A DNA stretch of 64,000 bases from Candidatus Poribacteria bacterium (GTDB lineage Bacteria > Poribacteria > WGA-4E > WGA-3G), in the NCBI GenBank assembly GCA_022826805.1, contig JAJDUH010000065.1, positions 20,286 through 84,285 of the forward strand, in the 5' to 3' direction. Position numbers and translations under genes: made by a program. The notes beneath the pieces were generated by a model. That model saw nothing but the letters and a program-made list of their open reading frames with translations. It was not told where the DNA came from and searched no databases. The first letter of the stretch is position 1. Every line of letters begins with the position of its first letter. Below are positions 8,041 to 16,928 of the stretch, piece after piece.

Positions 8041-9333
8041 CTATAATATTAGTTCAAGAACTGTGTCCCCGACTTCTAAGTCAAAGGCGATGAATGTCTG
8101 CTTGCCCTCACAGAGGAATGTATCTCTTTGGAAATCGCGCCGTGAGTGTACTTGGCGCAGATCCCATTCGTTGACTTGAACGTGTCGGATTGATTCGTCG
8201 ATAGCCAGTGTGAAGTTTGCTGTCGGGAATTGCGTGGAGAGTTTAATTTCCCTCTTCCCAGTAACAGGTAGGGATTCCATTCGTTCTTCAATCACCACAA
8301 TCTCGGTGAATTCGCGCGCCATCCAGTAATGCCCAATTTCTGAGTTTTTCATCCAGAGCGTTTTCGTGCCATCTGGATCGTAACTATTGAGCCGTGCCTT
8401 GACGGTCTTCAGTACATCGAATCCACTTTTTTCGCCATTGAAATAGAATCCGGGCCAATGCCCAACAAGGACGCAGGGAAGTTCCTTTTCGAGAATCGGT
8501 GGCAGACGACCACCCTGTAAATCTTCCGTGATAAACCGATCGGCATTCCCTAAATCGTATCCTGTCCAACCGCCGAACCAATCACCCGCACATGAAACGA
8601 TGCTGGCAATCGCTATACCTTTTTCTTTTTCAGCATACCAGATCGGGACATCTGGAAGTTCATCATGTTTGAGCCAAAGAAAATAGAAGGGGCGCGGATT
8701 GTTAGTAACCTCTTGTGAAGCAGTTAGCACTGCTTTCGCGTACGCCGCCTCTTGGCGTTTTCCGAATGCGCCAGGACTCGTTACGCCTTCACAGAGAATA
8801 CCGACGTTATCAAGCATTTCCATCGCTGTGATAATATAATCTGTCAGCTTGTTGTCAACAGGGGGATCCACCCATTCCACCTGTTCCCATTCTTCGGTGA
8901 GGGTAAATGTATCCAGATCGACGACAGCGGTGTGGGTAAGCATTTCCGGTGTCAAATCGAAGTTGGGCCAGATAATTTCCCTGTAGATTCGCAGCCATGC
9001 CTGATATTCGTGTACCGGAAAATTGGAAAATCCTTCGTCAACGCGTCCGACACCAGCAGGATAGGGAATGAGGCTAAATTTTCCTTTTACACCGTTCTCC
9101 CAGCACCATTCTGCCCATTCATAAGCAAAATCAGCGGGGATTGTTGGCGGGATCTTTTTCAGCTGAGAGGCATTGCCTTCCCAGCGTTCGGGAGAAACGC
9201 CGGGTTGGTGTCGCGCTTTCCATGCGTGCCGCTGATGTATCCAGTAGTAGGTAAGATTAATTACCGGACACGAATCGTCAACAATAAGGGAGAGAGGAGT
9301 TCTCAATAGTGGGTTGCAGACAGTGACATTCAT
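8041..9333 (-). CDS. Unrecognised protein, possibly carbohydrate-related
   Basis: A protein of about 430 residues that I cannot assign. It opens with a hydrophobic strand ending in a double aspartate (SLIVDDSCPVINLTYYW), like the first metal-binding strand of polysaccharide deacetylase-type barrels, and is rich in tryptophan and aromatic residues, as carbohydrate-active enzymes often are. The C-terminal 80 residues look like a separate beta-rich module. No signal peptide is evident with the ATG at 9333; a GTG at 9381 would extend it by 16 residues. It follows a glycerophosphodiesterase gene on the same strand and is probably co-transcribed. The deacetylase-like suggestion is weak. Confidence 0.5.
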   Translation of the reverse strand: MNVTVCNPLLRTPLSLIVDDSCPVINLTYYWIHQRHAWKARHQPGVSPERWEGNASQLKKIPPTIPADFAYEWAEWCWENGVKGKFSLIPYPAGVGRVDEGFSNFPVHEYQAWLRIYREIIWPNFDLTPEMLTHTAVVDLDTFTLTEEWEQVEWVDPPVDNKLTDYIITAMEMLDNVGILCEGVTSPGAFGKRQEAAYAKAVLTASQEVTNNPRPFYFLWLKHDELPDVPIWYAEKEKGIAIASIVSCAGDWFGGWTGYDLGNADRFITEDLQGGRLPPILEKELPCVLVGHWPGFYFNGEKSGFDVLKTVKARLNSYDPDGTKTLWMKNSEIGHYWMAREFTEIVVIEERMESLPVTGKREIKLSTQFPTANFTLAIDESIRHVQVNEWDLRQVHSRRDFQRDTFLCEGKQTFIAFDLEVGDTVLELIL

Positions 9334-9393
9334 AACTAACGTGAGTCCAATATAAGTTGAAGGGTTAGATTTCGCCAGCACGTCTGTTGAAGG

Positions 9394-10161
9394 TTAGATC
9401 GTTTGGAGGCAGCGTCTGATGTAAGGAACATCGTCTACCCACAAACCATCAATACCACCGGCTTTATGCGGAGAAGTTGCCCAAGCCACGTCTCTTGGTG
9501 TTTCAATGAATCCAGCTTCCACCACAATCCCGTTTGCCCGGAGGTGTTTGACCTGACGTGTGACAGTACGCGTGAGAGCGTTATAGAGTCCGAAGTGATT
9601 AATCCCGCTCCAGCCTAAGATAATGCGATCTGCCTCGATAGCGGTGGCCGCTTTGAGGAAGTTCGCCATTGGATTGATGAGTATTGCACTCGTTTGCAAC
9701 CTCGGCTCCAAACGTTTAGCATCGACAAGCAGTTGCTTCCTGATGTAAAAAGTGAGGATGCTAACGAGATGAACGACTTCAAAGTGTCGGATCCGTTCTA
9801 CAATGATCGGAAGTATTTCTGGGGCATCTGCCTTTGGTTCAACAAAACACGGCATCTGATTCTCCCGTGCGAACCGGAGCGCGTCGTCAAGGTGTGCTAC
9901 GGGTTCGTTGGAGGTCTCGACTGTCAGCTGCTGTACTTCTTTCCAAGCGAGTTGATTGAGCGGCGTTGGGCATCGGGTGGCTTTCTGAATATTACTTTTG
10001 TTGAAGCCGACATGAATCAACACCGGCTGTTTGTCTTGGGTGAGACACACATCGCACTCATATCCGTCGGCACCATCTGCCAACGCCTGTTTAAAGGCGG
10101 CGAGGGTATTTTCCGGTGCGCGCCCCATGCCGCCACGATGTGCTAAGAGTTGAATTTTCAT
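9394..10161 (-). CDS. Glycerophosphodiester phosphodiesterase family protein
   Basis: A 255-residue TIM-barrel protein of the GDPD family, which hydrolyses glycerophosphodiesters to glycerol 3-phosphate and an alcohol. The N-terminal signature HRGGMGRAPENTLAAF carries the catalytic histidine and arginine/glutamate positions, and GYECDVCLTQD and PVLIH supply the acidic metal ligands and second histidine; the aspartate that usually follows this histidine is valine here. No signal peptide, so cytoplasmic. ATG 10161 is preferred; a GTG at 10179 would overlap the end of the HNH frame. It lies ten bases after the broken HNH gene. Confidence 0.8.
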   Translation of the reverse strand: MKIQLLAHRGGMGRAPENTLAAFKQALADGADGYECDVCLTQDKQPVLIHVGFNKSNIQKATRCPTPLNQLAWKEVQQLTVETSNEPVAHLDDALRFARENQMPCFVEPKADAPEILPIIVERIRHFEVVHLVSILTFYIRKQLLVDAKRLEPRLQTSAILINPMANFLKAATAIEADRIILGWSGINHFGLYNALTRTVTRQVKHLRANGIVVEAGFIETPRDVAWATSPHKAGGIDGLWVDDVPYIRRCLQTI

Positions 10162-10171
10162 AATGCATTGC

Positions 10172-10615
10172 TCAACCACTTAAATCGTCAATTTTTGGTG
10201 GATACTTCCTCACAGCTCGCAACACCATTCTCAGATTCATCTGTTCAAGGCGATTCATATTTAACGCTTCGACCGTTGCTCTGCCAATTCGTGTTCGCCC
10301 GATGATAGATAGAAAGTCTTCACTCCACATAAAGTGGCGGTGCCATTTTTTCAGACGCGGGTTAAAGAGCGCGACACGCTGTCCGGTCTGTGGATCGCGA
10401 GCATATGTCTTAGCATGTTTAGCGGAATTACACCATGGACAAGCCTATGCCAAATTATCTAATGTGTTTTCGCCGCCAATTTTTCGGGGGATGATGTGTT
10501 CACAGTGAAAAGAAGCACTAGCAAAATCGGCAGGTGCTTGACAGTATTCGCAGCATCTCTCGGCGCGCTCTCGTACATGGAAACGCAAGGAGCGAGAAAT
10601 ACGTTCAGAGGACAT
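10172..10615 (-). pseudogene. HNH endonuclease broken by one in-frame amber codon
   Basis: Reading the minus strand from ATG 10615 gives a 147-codon HNH-type protein interrupted only at codon 57 by TAG (10447-10445). Before the stop lie CEYCQAPADFASASFHCEH and IIPRKIGGENTLDNLA; straight after it, in the same frame, ACPWCNSAKHAK continues the zinc-finger and HNH fold. The usual residue here is leucine or similar (NLALACPRCN), so a single TTG to TAG change explains it. The ATG overlaps the end of the upstream gene by 11 bases, as in a coupled pair. Either a fresh pseudogene, a sequencing error or a read-through gene; the rest of the frame is undamaged. Confidence 0.8.
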
Positions 10616-11030
10616 CGTTCCCTGCCTTTAATCCAAATTCCGTGATAATTTCCTCTGCAGACTTTCCCCAGCGTTGTACTAAGATAGCGATTCCTTCAAG
10701 TCGTTTCGTGTTCAGAATTGTTAACCGCCGCACGAGCTCCTGATACTCCGGCAGCTCGTCATCGCTCAAGGTTTCATTATCAGACTTACGCCGTAACTGC
10801 CAATAACGCTTATTCTCTTTTTTAGGCAATAGTAAATTCGCCCGTATGGACGCTAACACCTCAGCATCTGAGGCATCAGGATCAACAGCTTCACCTATTG
10901 AAGCCTCTCGCTGTTGCTGCCATTCTGTCAACTTTCGAGTGAATTCATCTAATTCGACAGGTGATAACTGCTTAACACTATGGAGCAAATGTTCAACCCC
11001 TAGTTCTGTTGGATTCTCAATGCTTGCCAT
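10605..11030 (-). CDS. Conserved-type hypothetical protein paired with the HNH gene
   Basis: A 141-residue, mostly helical and charged protein that I do not recognise. It has no signal peptide or membrane segment. The middle (LTEWQQQREA, then RYWQLRRKSDNETLSDDELPEYQELVRRL) reads like a coiled or helical-bundle protein. The start at ATG 11030 is supported by GGAGGA seven bases upstream; a longer frame to 11090 runs into the epimerase-like gene. Its end overlaps the start of the HNH frame, so the two were translated as a coupled pair, which hints at a partner or regulator of the nuclease. Confidence 0.6.
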   Translation of the reverse strand: MASIENPTELGVEHLLHSVKQLSPVELDEFTRKLTEWQQQREASIGEAVDPDASDAEVLASIRANLLLPKKENKRYWQLRRKSDNETLSDDELPEYQELVRRLTILNTKRLEGIAILVQRWGKSAEEIITEFGLKAGNDVL

Positions 11031-11086
11031 AATTATTCCTCCTAAGACTTTTGATGCATCTCGTCCGTGTGTCAACTTCCTTAGGA

Positions 11087-11812
11087 TCAACCCTTCTTAT
11101 GCCACATCTGCTCAAAGTTATCTTGTGGTATGAACCCTAAGATACGTTTCGTTTTGACATTAGAGAACTGCTGATGTGGGAGATCAGCAAAGATGTTGAA
11201 GATCTCGCAGCGCGATGGTAGTTCTTCAAGATCAATTTCTAAACCCAGTCGGAATGCTTCACCTGCGTCTCGCCAACTGACGGAAAACGGGTTGAGATCG
11301 GTGCCTGCTGCTGCGTCCTCGTGTTCACGAAAACTGAGAAATAGGTAGCAGAGGATATAGATATTGTAATGCTCAGTGAAGACTTTGCAGATTTCCTGTC
11401 CCAGTCCTTTCGTTATTGGATAGAGTCCAGTGCTTGTATGGGGTGGGACCTCTGGGTTAATCTCGTAGTCGTAGGTGGTATAGTCGTCACCTTGGATGGT
11501 AAAATGGGGTCCGGTGTTGATAACACGACGAATCCCGTGTTCGACAGCGGCGCGCATTGCATTATAACACCCGCGGGTACTCACATCAAAAGCTAACTGT
11601 CGGTCGTGCCGGAGTACGGAGCAGTTGAGGATCGCGTCCATTCCTTCAGCAGCGCGCATGACCTGATCTAATGAACCGACATCAACGTGCATGGATTCAT
11701 GTTTTGTTTCGATTTCGTTAATGTCTGTGACGCGTAAGGTGTAGTAGGGTTCTAAGGCTTTGACGACATGCGGTCCGAGGTAGCCGTTACCACCTAAAAT
11801 GAGAACTTTCAT
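11087..11812 (-). CDS. NAD(P)-dependent epimerase/dehydratase-like protein
   Basis: A 241-residue extended-SDR protein. The N-terminus MKVLILGGNGYLGPHVV is a clear Rossmann nucleotide-binding motif (GxxGxxG), and GIRRVINTGPHF and SGLYPITK-like stretches follow; the active-site tyrosine and lysine appear in GLYPITKG. It is shorter than most sugar-nucleotide epimerases. GGGAGA lies seven bases before ATG 11812. A second gene of the same family lies immediately upstream on the same strand; the pair probably acts on the same sugar or sugar nucleotide in the cytoplasm, but the substrate is not visible. Confidence 0.75.
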   Translation of the reverse strand: MKVLILGGNGYLGPHVVKALEPYYTLRVTDINEIETKHESMHVDVGSLDQVMRAAEGMDAILNCSVLRHDRQLAFDVSTRGCYNAMRAAVEHGIRRVINTGPHFTIQGDDYTTYDYEINPEVPPHTSTGLYPITKGLGQEICKVFTEHYNIYILCYLFLSFREHEDAAAGTDLNPFSVSWRDAGEAFRLGLEIDLEELPSRCEIFNIFADLPHQQFSNVKTKRILGFIPQDNFEQMWHKKG

Positions 11813-11838
11813 TGGTATGTCTCCCTGAGAGAAGTATT

Positions 11839-11860
11839 GCGATTCGGAGATCGCTCCTAC
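11839..11860 (-). repeat. GTAG-headed 22-bp palindrome
   Basis: On the minus strand GTAGGAG runs into arms GCGAT and ATCGC. The same 22 bases occur, identical, at 34960-34981 between two transporter genes. It sits in the 44-base gap between the two epimerase-like genes. Confidence 0.75.
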
Positions 11861-12567
11861 CGAAGTGATGGCACGAACTGTGGGTTGAACTCCAGATGTG
11901 ATTTGGCTTTCCCGATTGAGAAGCGGGATCCTGGGAACTCTGACTGAATGTGAAAGATTTGCCACGATACGGACGAATTGAGAGTGCAGTTAAAGGCGGC
12001 GACTGCATCGTTCATCTCCAGCCACATGGAATCATATTCGGTGGTTGCAGCAGTTTCAGCGGTGACGAGATTGCCGAGACGGAGGCATGTTACGTTGATT
12101 TTCCCTTCGCGTGCGAATTCTCTACATGTGAATTCACCCAAGTGTTTTGAAAGCACAAAACTATCAATAGATGGACGAGGCCTCCAACTTTCAGTGACTG
12201 TCCAGTCTTCACCGTGTTGCTCAAAGAGACGAAGCGTGCTTGCGTAAATGACATGCTCCACGCCTTCCTCTGATGCTGCCATGAGTAGATTATAGGTGCA
12301 GCGCGTCTGATAGTCGATAGCGTAATTATCAGGTTGGTCCGCTCCAACGAGGAGATTGGGAGGTACCTCGGCGATGTGGATAATGGTATCAATGTCACGG
12401 ACGAGTTGGTTGGTTGCCTCGTCGTGTCCCAGTTCGCTTTGTAGGAAATCCCCTACAATATTTTCGACAGGGTGCAACTCCGTTAAACGGAGCGTATGCG
12501 CTTCCGCTAATGCTCCAGCTACATTGCGTGCCAGTTCAGAACCAGCAGAGGTAATTAGGATATTCAT
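11857..12567 (-). CDS. NAD(P)-dependent epimerase/dehydratase-like protein, second copy
   Basis: A 236-residue extended-SDR family protein, related in size and layout to the next gene downstream. The N-terminus MNILITSAGSELARNVAGAL is a Rossmann motif in which the usual GGxGxxG is changed to SAGSELA, so NAD binding may be weakened. HVIYASTLRLF is the usual strand leading to the active-site serine/threonine, and FVLSKHLGE stands where the YxxxK motif is expected, with the tyrosine missing (VLSK). A pseudo-enzyme or a divergent reductase is possible. AGGAGGT lies 12 bases before the ATG. The stop falls inside the GTAG-headed repeat. Confidence 0.65.
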   Translation of the reverse strand: MNILITSAGSELARNVAGALAEAHTLRLTELHPVENIVGDFLQSELGHDEATNQLVRDIDTIIHIAEVPPNLLVGADQPDNYAIDYQTRCTYNLLMAASEEGVEHVIYASTLRLFEQHGEDWTVTESWRPRPSIDSFVLSKHLGEFTCREFAREGKINVTCLRLGNLVTAETAATTEYDSMWLEMNDAVAAFNCTLNSSVSWQIFHIQSEFPGSRFSIGKAKSHLEFNPQFVPSLR

Positions 12568-12778
12568 ATTTTTAACTATTGACCTCCTAGCTTTCACGTT
12601 TCACTCCGTTGTCGTGAAACTCGCGGGTATTTTAAGTGCAGATCATCTCTGTTTTTCAGACCCTTTTACTTGGTTTTCACCTGATATCATTAGAAATCGT
12701 AAATGAGACTTAAATCAAGGTTTCGGACAACGGACAAAACCGCAACCGTCTGGAGTTAATAGCTTAAAAAATCTGTTC

Positions 12779-13186
12779 TTATAAAACTTCTCGAATCTTT
12801 GCCGCTATGTTACCGATCTCCTCCATGTTCCCTTCGCTGGGTCGCCACGGCAAGCGTAGCGGGTCTCCTTCCCAGCGTGGAATCAGATGGAGATGGAAAT
12901 GGAATACAGTCTGAAATCCTGCGGCTTCGTTTGACTGAAATAGGTTAAGCCCATCAGGGTTTAATGCTGCCTTTATGGCATTTGCGATCAGAATCGAGGC
13001 CTGCATAATTTTACTGCCTATTTCTGTGGGCATATCGAAGATATTTCTGTAGTGCCGCTTCGGTATGACAAGGGTATGCCCAGGATTTGCGGGGGCAATA
13101 TCCATAAAAGCGAAGACGTGTTCATCTTCGTAAACTGTGGCTGCTGGGATGTTACCAGCAATAATTTCACAAAAAATACAATCCAT
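12779..13186 (-). CDS. HIT family nucleotide-binding protein
   Basis: A 135-residue histidine triad protein. CIFCEIIAGNIP at the N-terminus is characteristic of bacterial Hint-like proteins with a zinc-binding cysteine pair, and the catalytic motif is HFHLHLIP. GHTLVIPKRHY is the usual substrate-cleft strand. Hint proteins hydrolyse nucleoside phosphoramidates in the cytoplasm. AAGGA lies nine bases before the ATG. It is divergent from tgt, with 210 bases between them. Confidence 0.92.
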   Translation of the reverse strand: MDCIFCEIIAGNIPAATVYEDEHVFAFMDIAPANPGHTLVIPKRHYRNIFDMPTEIGSKIMQASILIANAIKAALNPDGLNLFQSNEAAGFQTVFHFHLHLIPRWEGDPLRLPWRPSEGNMEEIGNIAAKIREVL

Positions 13187-13359
13187 TGTGTTGTGTCCTT
13201 AGGCTAAATCTTGTTAGATATTTTAGCAAATCTGGTGTAGAAAAGCAATAGCAAATGGTTGTTGGCAATGCGTAATTCGCTGTTAGCAATTCGCTATTCG
13301 CTATCTGCTAACTGTGAACCACTAATTCAGGATCATTCAGTTTTAGTGATTTTCATGGC

Positions 13360-13388
13360 TTGATTTTTGGCTCAGGTTGTGATAAAAT
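13360..13388 (+). promoter_or_regulatory. Promoter for tgt, giving a near-leaderless message
   Basis: TTGATT and TAAAAT are separated by 17 bases. The start point expected seven bases downstream falls at about 13395, two bases before the ATG, and there is no Shine-Dalgarno sequence in between. Confidence 0.55.
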
Positions 13389-13396
13389 GCCCAAAT

Positions 13397-14536
13397 ATGA
13401 CAGAGCATTCCTATACCCTTATTCATCAAGACCCATCTACTTCGGCTCGAGTCGGTAAACTCCACACAGCACAGGGTGATGTGAATACACCAATATTTAT
13501 GCCGGTAGGGACCCGCGGTACGGTGAAGGCATGCACACCGCAAATACTATCCGAGCAAATTCAAGCAGAAATTATTCTTGCGAATACCTATCACCTTTAT
13601 CTGCGTCCCGGACACAAGATTGTCCGAGAGGCAGGCGGTTTGCATCCGTTTATGGGGTGGCAACGCCCTATTTTAACCGATAGCGGTGGCTTTCAGGTTT
13701 TCAGTCTTGGTCGGCTGCGGACGATCACTGAAGAGGGTGTAACGTTCCGTTCTACGATAGACGGGACGGAACACTTTATTAGCCCTGAACGCTCAATTGA
13801 GATCCAGAATGCCCTCGGTGCAGACATCATCATGGCGTTTGACGAGTGTCCCGAATTACCGAACGAGTATGCGTATCTTAAAAACTCAATGGAGATGACA
13901 TTGCGGTGGGCAGCACGGTGCAAAGAGGTACATCAGAATCCGAATCAACTGCTCTTTGGAATTGTACAAGGTGGCATGGAACGGGATCTACGACAGGCGA
14001 GTGTGGAAGGGACTGTATCAATCGGTTTTCCAGGATATGCGATCGGTGGTCTGAGCGTCGGGGAAGAAAAGGATTTGATGTATGAAACGCTTGCTTACAC
14101 TGCACCGCTGCTACCCGTAGAGAAGCCGCGTTACTTGATGGGCGTCGGCACACCTGAAGATTTAGTCTACGGTGTCCGTTGTGGGATTGACATGTTCGAT
14201 TGTGTGATGCCGACCCGGAACGCCCGCAATGGTTCGCTGTTTACAACGACAGGTATCGTCCGCATCCGCAACTCGAAGTACAGTCGTGATTTTGGTCCGT
14301 TGGATTCAGAATGTACCTGTTATACGTGTCAAAATTTCACACGGGCGTATCTCCGGCACTTGCATGTCGAAAATGAGATTTTGGGTTCTCAATTGCATAC
14401 TTTGCACAACTTGCATTTCTATGTGAGTTTAATGCGCGGAATTCGGCGCGCCATTTGTGAGGGGAGTTTCGCAGCGTTGGTAGATAGTGAACCGGATATT
14501 GGAGCGCTGGTAAAGTTGGGACAACCTGCCCAATAA
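13397..14536 (+). CDS. tgt: Queuine tRNA-ribosyltransferase (tRNA-guanine transglycosylase)
   Basis: A 379-residue TGT. It swaps guanine 34 of tRNAs with GUN anticodons for the queuosine precursor preQ1. Family hallmarks are all present: DSGGFQVFSLGR, FDECPE, GIVQGG, the substrate strand GFPGYAIGGLSVGEE, the nucleophile region GIDMFDCVMPTRNARNG, and the zinc site CTCYTC with a later histidine. Length is normal. I chose ATG 13397, which begins MTEHSYTL; the frame is open upstream to 13367 but that start would lie within the promoter. Cytoplasmic. Other tRNA-modification genes (miaA, mnmA) lie 36 kb away. Confidence 0.95.
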   Translation: MTEHSYTLIHQDPSTSARVGKLHTAQGDVNTPIFMPVGTRGTVKACTPQILSEQIQAEIILANTYHLYLRPGHKIVREAGGLHPFMGWQRPILTDSGGFQVFSLGRLRTITEEGVTFRSTIDGTEHFISPERSIEIQNALGADIIMAFDECPELPNEYAYLKNSMEMTLRWAARCKEVHQNPNQLLFGIVQGGMERDLRQASVEGTVSIGFPGYAIGGLSVGEEKDLMYETLAYTAPLLPVEKPRYLMGVGTPEDLVYGVRCGIDMFDCVMPTRNARNGSLFTTTGIVRIRNSKYSRDFGPLDSECTCYTCQNFTRAYLRHLHVENEILGSQLHTLHNLHFYVSLMRGIRRAICEGSFAALVDSEPDIGALVKLGQPAQ

Positions 14537-14645
14537 TGAGCAGAAAGCTGTTAGGTTTCACTCCGCACCTCTCAAACGGAAAGTAGAGGGACTTAACTTC
14601 AGCCATCTTTGAATCAATAGCTTTCTGATGCTATCCGTTCAACCC

Positions 14646-14675
14646 CGTCGAATGCCACACGCGCATTCGGCGTTG
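14646..14675 (-). repeat. Solo hairpin of the modular family
   Basis: Read on the minus strand, ATCAACGCCGAATGCGCGTG and the complementary arm GGCATTC match a unit of the array at about 1.4 kb. It lies in the 193-base gap between the tgt gene and the convergent ABC ATPase gene. Confidence 0.6.
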
Positions 14676-14729
14676 ATGCCCTACGATTAATTCCTTTCTT
14701 AAATTGAGACCTATGGTTGGCATAGGGAA

Positions 14730-15680
14730 CTAACCCACTAAGTACTTAAATACTGAAGAAAGATTATCGTCGGGTGAGTAGAGTTGAGAAACGTTTAAAT
14801 CGTTTTCGATGAGAAGTTCGGGGAGCCTCGTGTAGAAGGTGTCGGGCTTGAGGGTCTCAATGATAATATCGTCCGCTTTTTTTCTCTCTGATTTGTCTAC
14901 AACATCATCGCCATTAACAAAAGTTACGCTCAGGATATCTTCAAAAGGGAGGCAGACTTGCGCTAAACGGCGCGGCTCATCGGTGCTTAAGTAGACTTTG
15001 TGGGGGTGTTCGTCAATCAGCTCTCGGATATCGGAGATAGTGCCTTCAGCGAGGATACGCCCCTGATGAATGAGTAGAATTGTCTCTGTCAATGCCTCGA
15101 TTTCGTAGAGGATATGGCTCGAAACGACAATGCTTATACCTTTATCAGCAAGTTCTTTGAGGAGTGAAATGACCTGCCGTCTCCCATTCGGATCCAAGCC
15201 AGTGAGCGGCTCGTCAAGGAAGAGGAGTTCGGGTTCATGCACTAATGCCTGTGCGAGTTTGATACGTTGCCGCATTCCCTTACTATATGAGGCGATCGGC
15301 CGGTCCTTTGCCGGCAGCATGTCTACTGTTTCCAGTACCTGTAGACTCCGAGACTCGGTTTCTGTTTTGTCGTACCCGCTTAACGTAGCGAAAAAGGTGA
15401 CAAACTCGAAACCGGTCATGAATTGATACGCCAATTCTATGTCGGGGCAGTAGCCTACCTGTTTGGTCAGATCGGGATTATTCCACACGGGTTGGTTCAG
15501 TACCTTGACCTCGCCCTGGTTGGGTTTGAGTTGCCCCGTCATGACCTTGATCAGACTCGTTTTGCCAGCACCATTTGGACCCAGCAAGCCGGTTATTCCG
15601 GGGTGAATTGTGAGGGTTACATCGTTCACCCCCATAACTTCGCCGTACCATTTGGATAGATTTTCTGTTTGAACGATCAT
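14730..15680 (-). CDS. ABC transporter ATP-binding protein (export-type)
   Basis: A 316-residue ATPase. Walker A is GPNGAGKT, the signature is SYSKGMRQR (the variant of LSGGQ common in CcmA/NodI-type exporters), Walker B is LLFLDEP followed by LTGLDPNGR, and the switch histidine lies in VVSSHILYE. The last 90 residues form the extra C-terminal domain usual in this class. It probably powers a membrane permease of the ABC-2 type, but no permease gene is adjacent; the next upstream gene on the same strand is a sugar kinase. AAGGAACG precedes the ATG. Confidence 0.88.
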   Translation of the reverse strand: MIVQTENLSKWYGEVMGVNDVTLTIHPGITGLLGPNGAGKTSLIKVMTGQLKPNQGEVKVLNQPVWNNPDLTKQVGYCPDIELAYQFMTGFEFVTFFATLSGYDKTETESRSLQVLETVDMLPAKDRPIASYSKGMRQRIKLAQALVHEPELLFLDEPLTGLDPNGRRQVISLLKELADKGISIVVSSHILYEIEALTETILLIHQGRILAEGTISDIRELIDEHPHKVYLSTDEPRRLAQVCLPFEDILSVTFVNGDDVVDKSERKKADDIIIETLKPDTFYTRLPELLIENDLNVSQLYSPDDNLSSVFKYLVG

Positions 15681-15837
15681 TTAACGTTCCTTGCGGTATG
15701 TTCCAGATCCGCCTGCGCCGTTGTTGCAGGCTGCGTTTTTTTGGTTTCACTTAAGTTTTGGATGTTTTCTTTTCGTTTTCGGAAACGTCCGATTGCAGCG
15801 CACCTATCTTGGGTATCTACCGACAGCCGACCGCTGA

Positions 15838-16764
15838 TTACTGATTGCTGATTTTTAAGGTCTCTTGAAGATTTTGGATGCCGGCAGTTGTACCGATAGC
15901 GGTGACACATGCAGCCCCTGTTGCGGATGCCAATTCTGCTGTTGCTTTTAGGTCCCAGTTCATGAGGGTCCCCGCGAGAAAACCTGCGGCGTAAGCGTCT
16001 CCTGCTCCGGTGGCGTCAACAACATTCACAGGATACGCTGGTGCAAGATATTCTGCTTCAAGTGTGGAGGCGTAACTACCGTTTTCTCCCATTTTAATGA
16101 CGATGGTATGGATACCGTAGTTATCTCGCAAAAATTGGGTGATTTCCCGATACTCAGATAGACCCGTGAGATGTTCCGCCTCAACAATACTTGGCATAAA
16201 GATGTCTATGTGAGGCAAGCACGGTTCAAGTGTCTCCATCCACTTTCCAGTGGCATCATACGCTGTGTCAAGCGAAGTAGTTATGTCCAAAGCCTTTGCT
16301 TTTTGGAGAACGTTCGCCATCGGTGCCCCATCAAAGCTAGGCATGACGAGTGCCCCAGCGATATGCAAAATTTTGGCGGATTTGATAAGATCCCAATCAA
16401 GGTCTGCCTCACAGAGTTCACCATTTGCGCCGATGTAGTGGTAGAAAGTTCGTTCGCCATCGGAAGCAACAGCGACAAAGGTAAATGAGGTCCTGGCGTT
16501 GGTATCTTGTCGCATGCCTACCGTGTTGACGCTATCGTCTGCAAGCCCCTGCAGGATCAGGTCCCCAAAAGCATCTTTACCGACTTTACCCATTGCCCCA
16601 GCAGAGATGCCGAGGCGCGCGAGCGCGACGGCTACGTTGTTAGCACAGCCCCCAGCATGGATTTCGAGTTCATCAAAAAGTGCTAATTTTCCCTTTTCGG
16701 GAAACTGATCTATTGGTCGTCCGAGTACATCAACGACATAAATGCCGAGTGATAGTACATCCAT
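15838..16764 (-). CDS. PfkB family carbohydrate kinase
   Basis: A 308-residue ribokinase-type sugar kinase. PfkB signature one is GGCANNVAVALARLG and signature two, which carries the catalytic aspartate and anion hole, is VVDATGAGDAYAAGF. It would phosphorylate a sugar or nucleoside with ATP in the cytoplasm; the substrate is not readable. GAGGT lies six bases before ATG 16764. The last residues (LKISNQ) and the stop lie inside a CAATCAGCAGTCAGC-like low-complexity repeat, so the native 3' end may have been extended or cut by it. Confidence 0.88.
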   Translation of the reverse strand: MDVLSLGIYVVDVLGRPIDQFPEKGKLALFDELEIHAGGCANNVAVALARLGISAGAMGKVGKDAFGDLILQGLADDSVNTVGMRQDTNARTSFTFVAVASDGERTFYHYIGANGELCEADLDWDLIKSAKILHIAGALVMPSFDGAPMANVLQKAKALDITTSLDTAYDATGKWMETLEPCLPHIDIFMPSIVEAEHLTGLSEYREITQFLRDNYGIHTIVIKMGENGSYASTLEAEYLAPAYPVNVVDATGAGDAYAAGFLAGTLMNWDLKATAELASATGAACVTAIGTTAGIQNLQETLKISNQ

Positions 16765-16928
16765 GGTTTACCTCTTTGGAATGGTAGTCGGCAGTCAGGA
16801 CATTCGCTACGCTCACTTTCAGTGGTCAGTAGGACCTATAGCATACACGAATATTGCGATTGCCACAAGATTCTCTTGCTGATAGCCGTAAGGGTTGTGT
16901 AGCAACCCGACCTGATAGCCGACAGCCA

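Noticed and set aside
10302..10508. Short plus-strand ORF across the HNH locus
   Set aside because: It is antisense to the broken HNH frame, whose motifs are far more convincing.
15710..15745. Hairpin GCCTGC/GCAGGC followed by a run of T, like an intrinsic terminator
   Set aside because: It reads on the plus strand, but both flanking genes are on the minus strand and it lies in front of the ABC gene; no plus-strand transcript is expected there.
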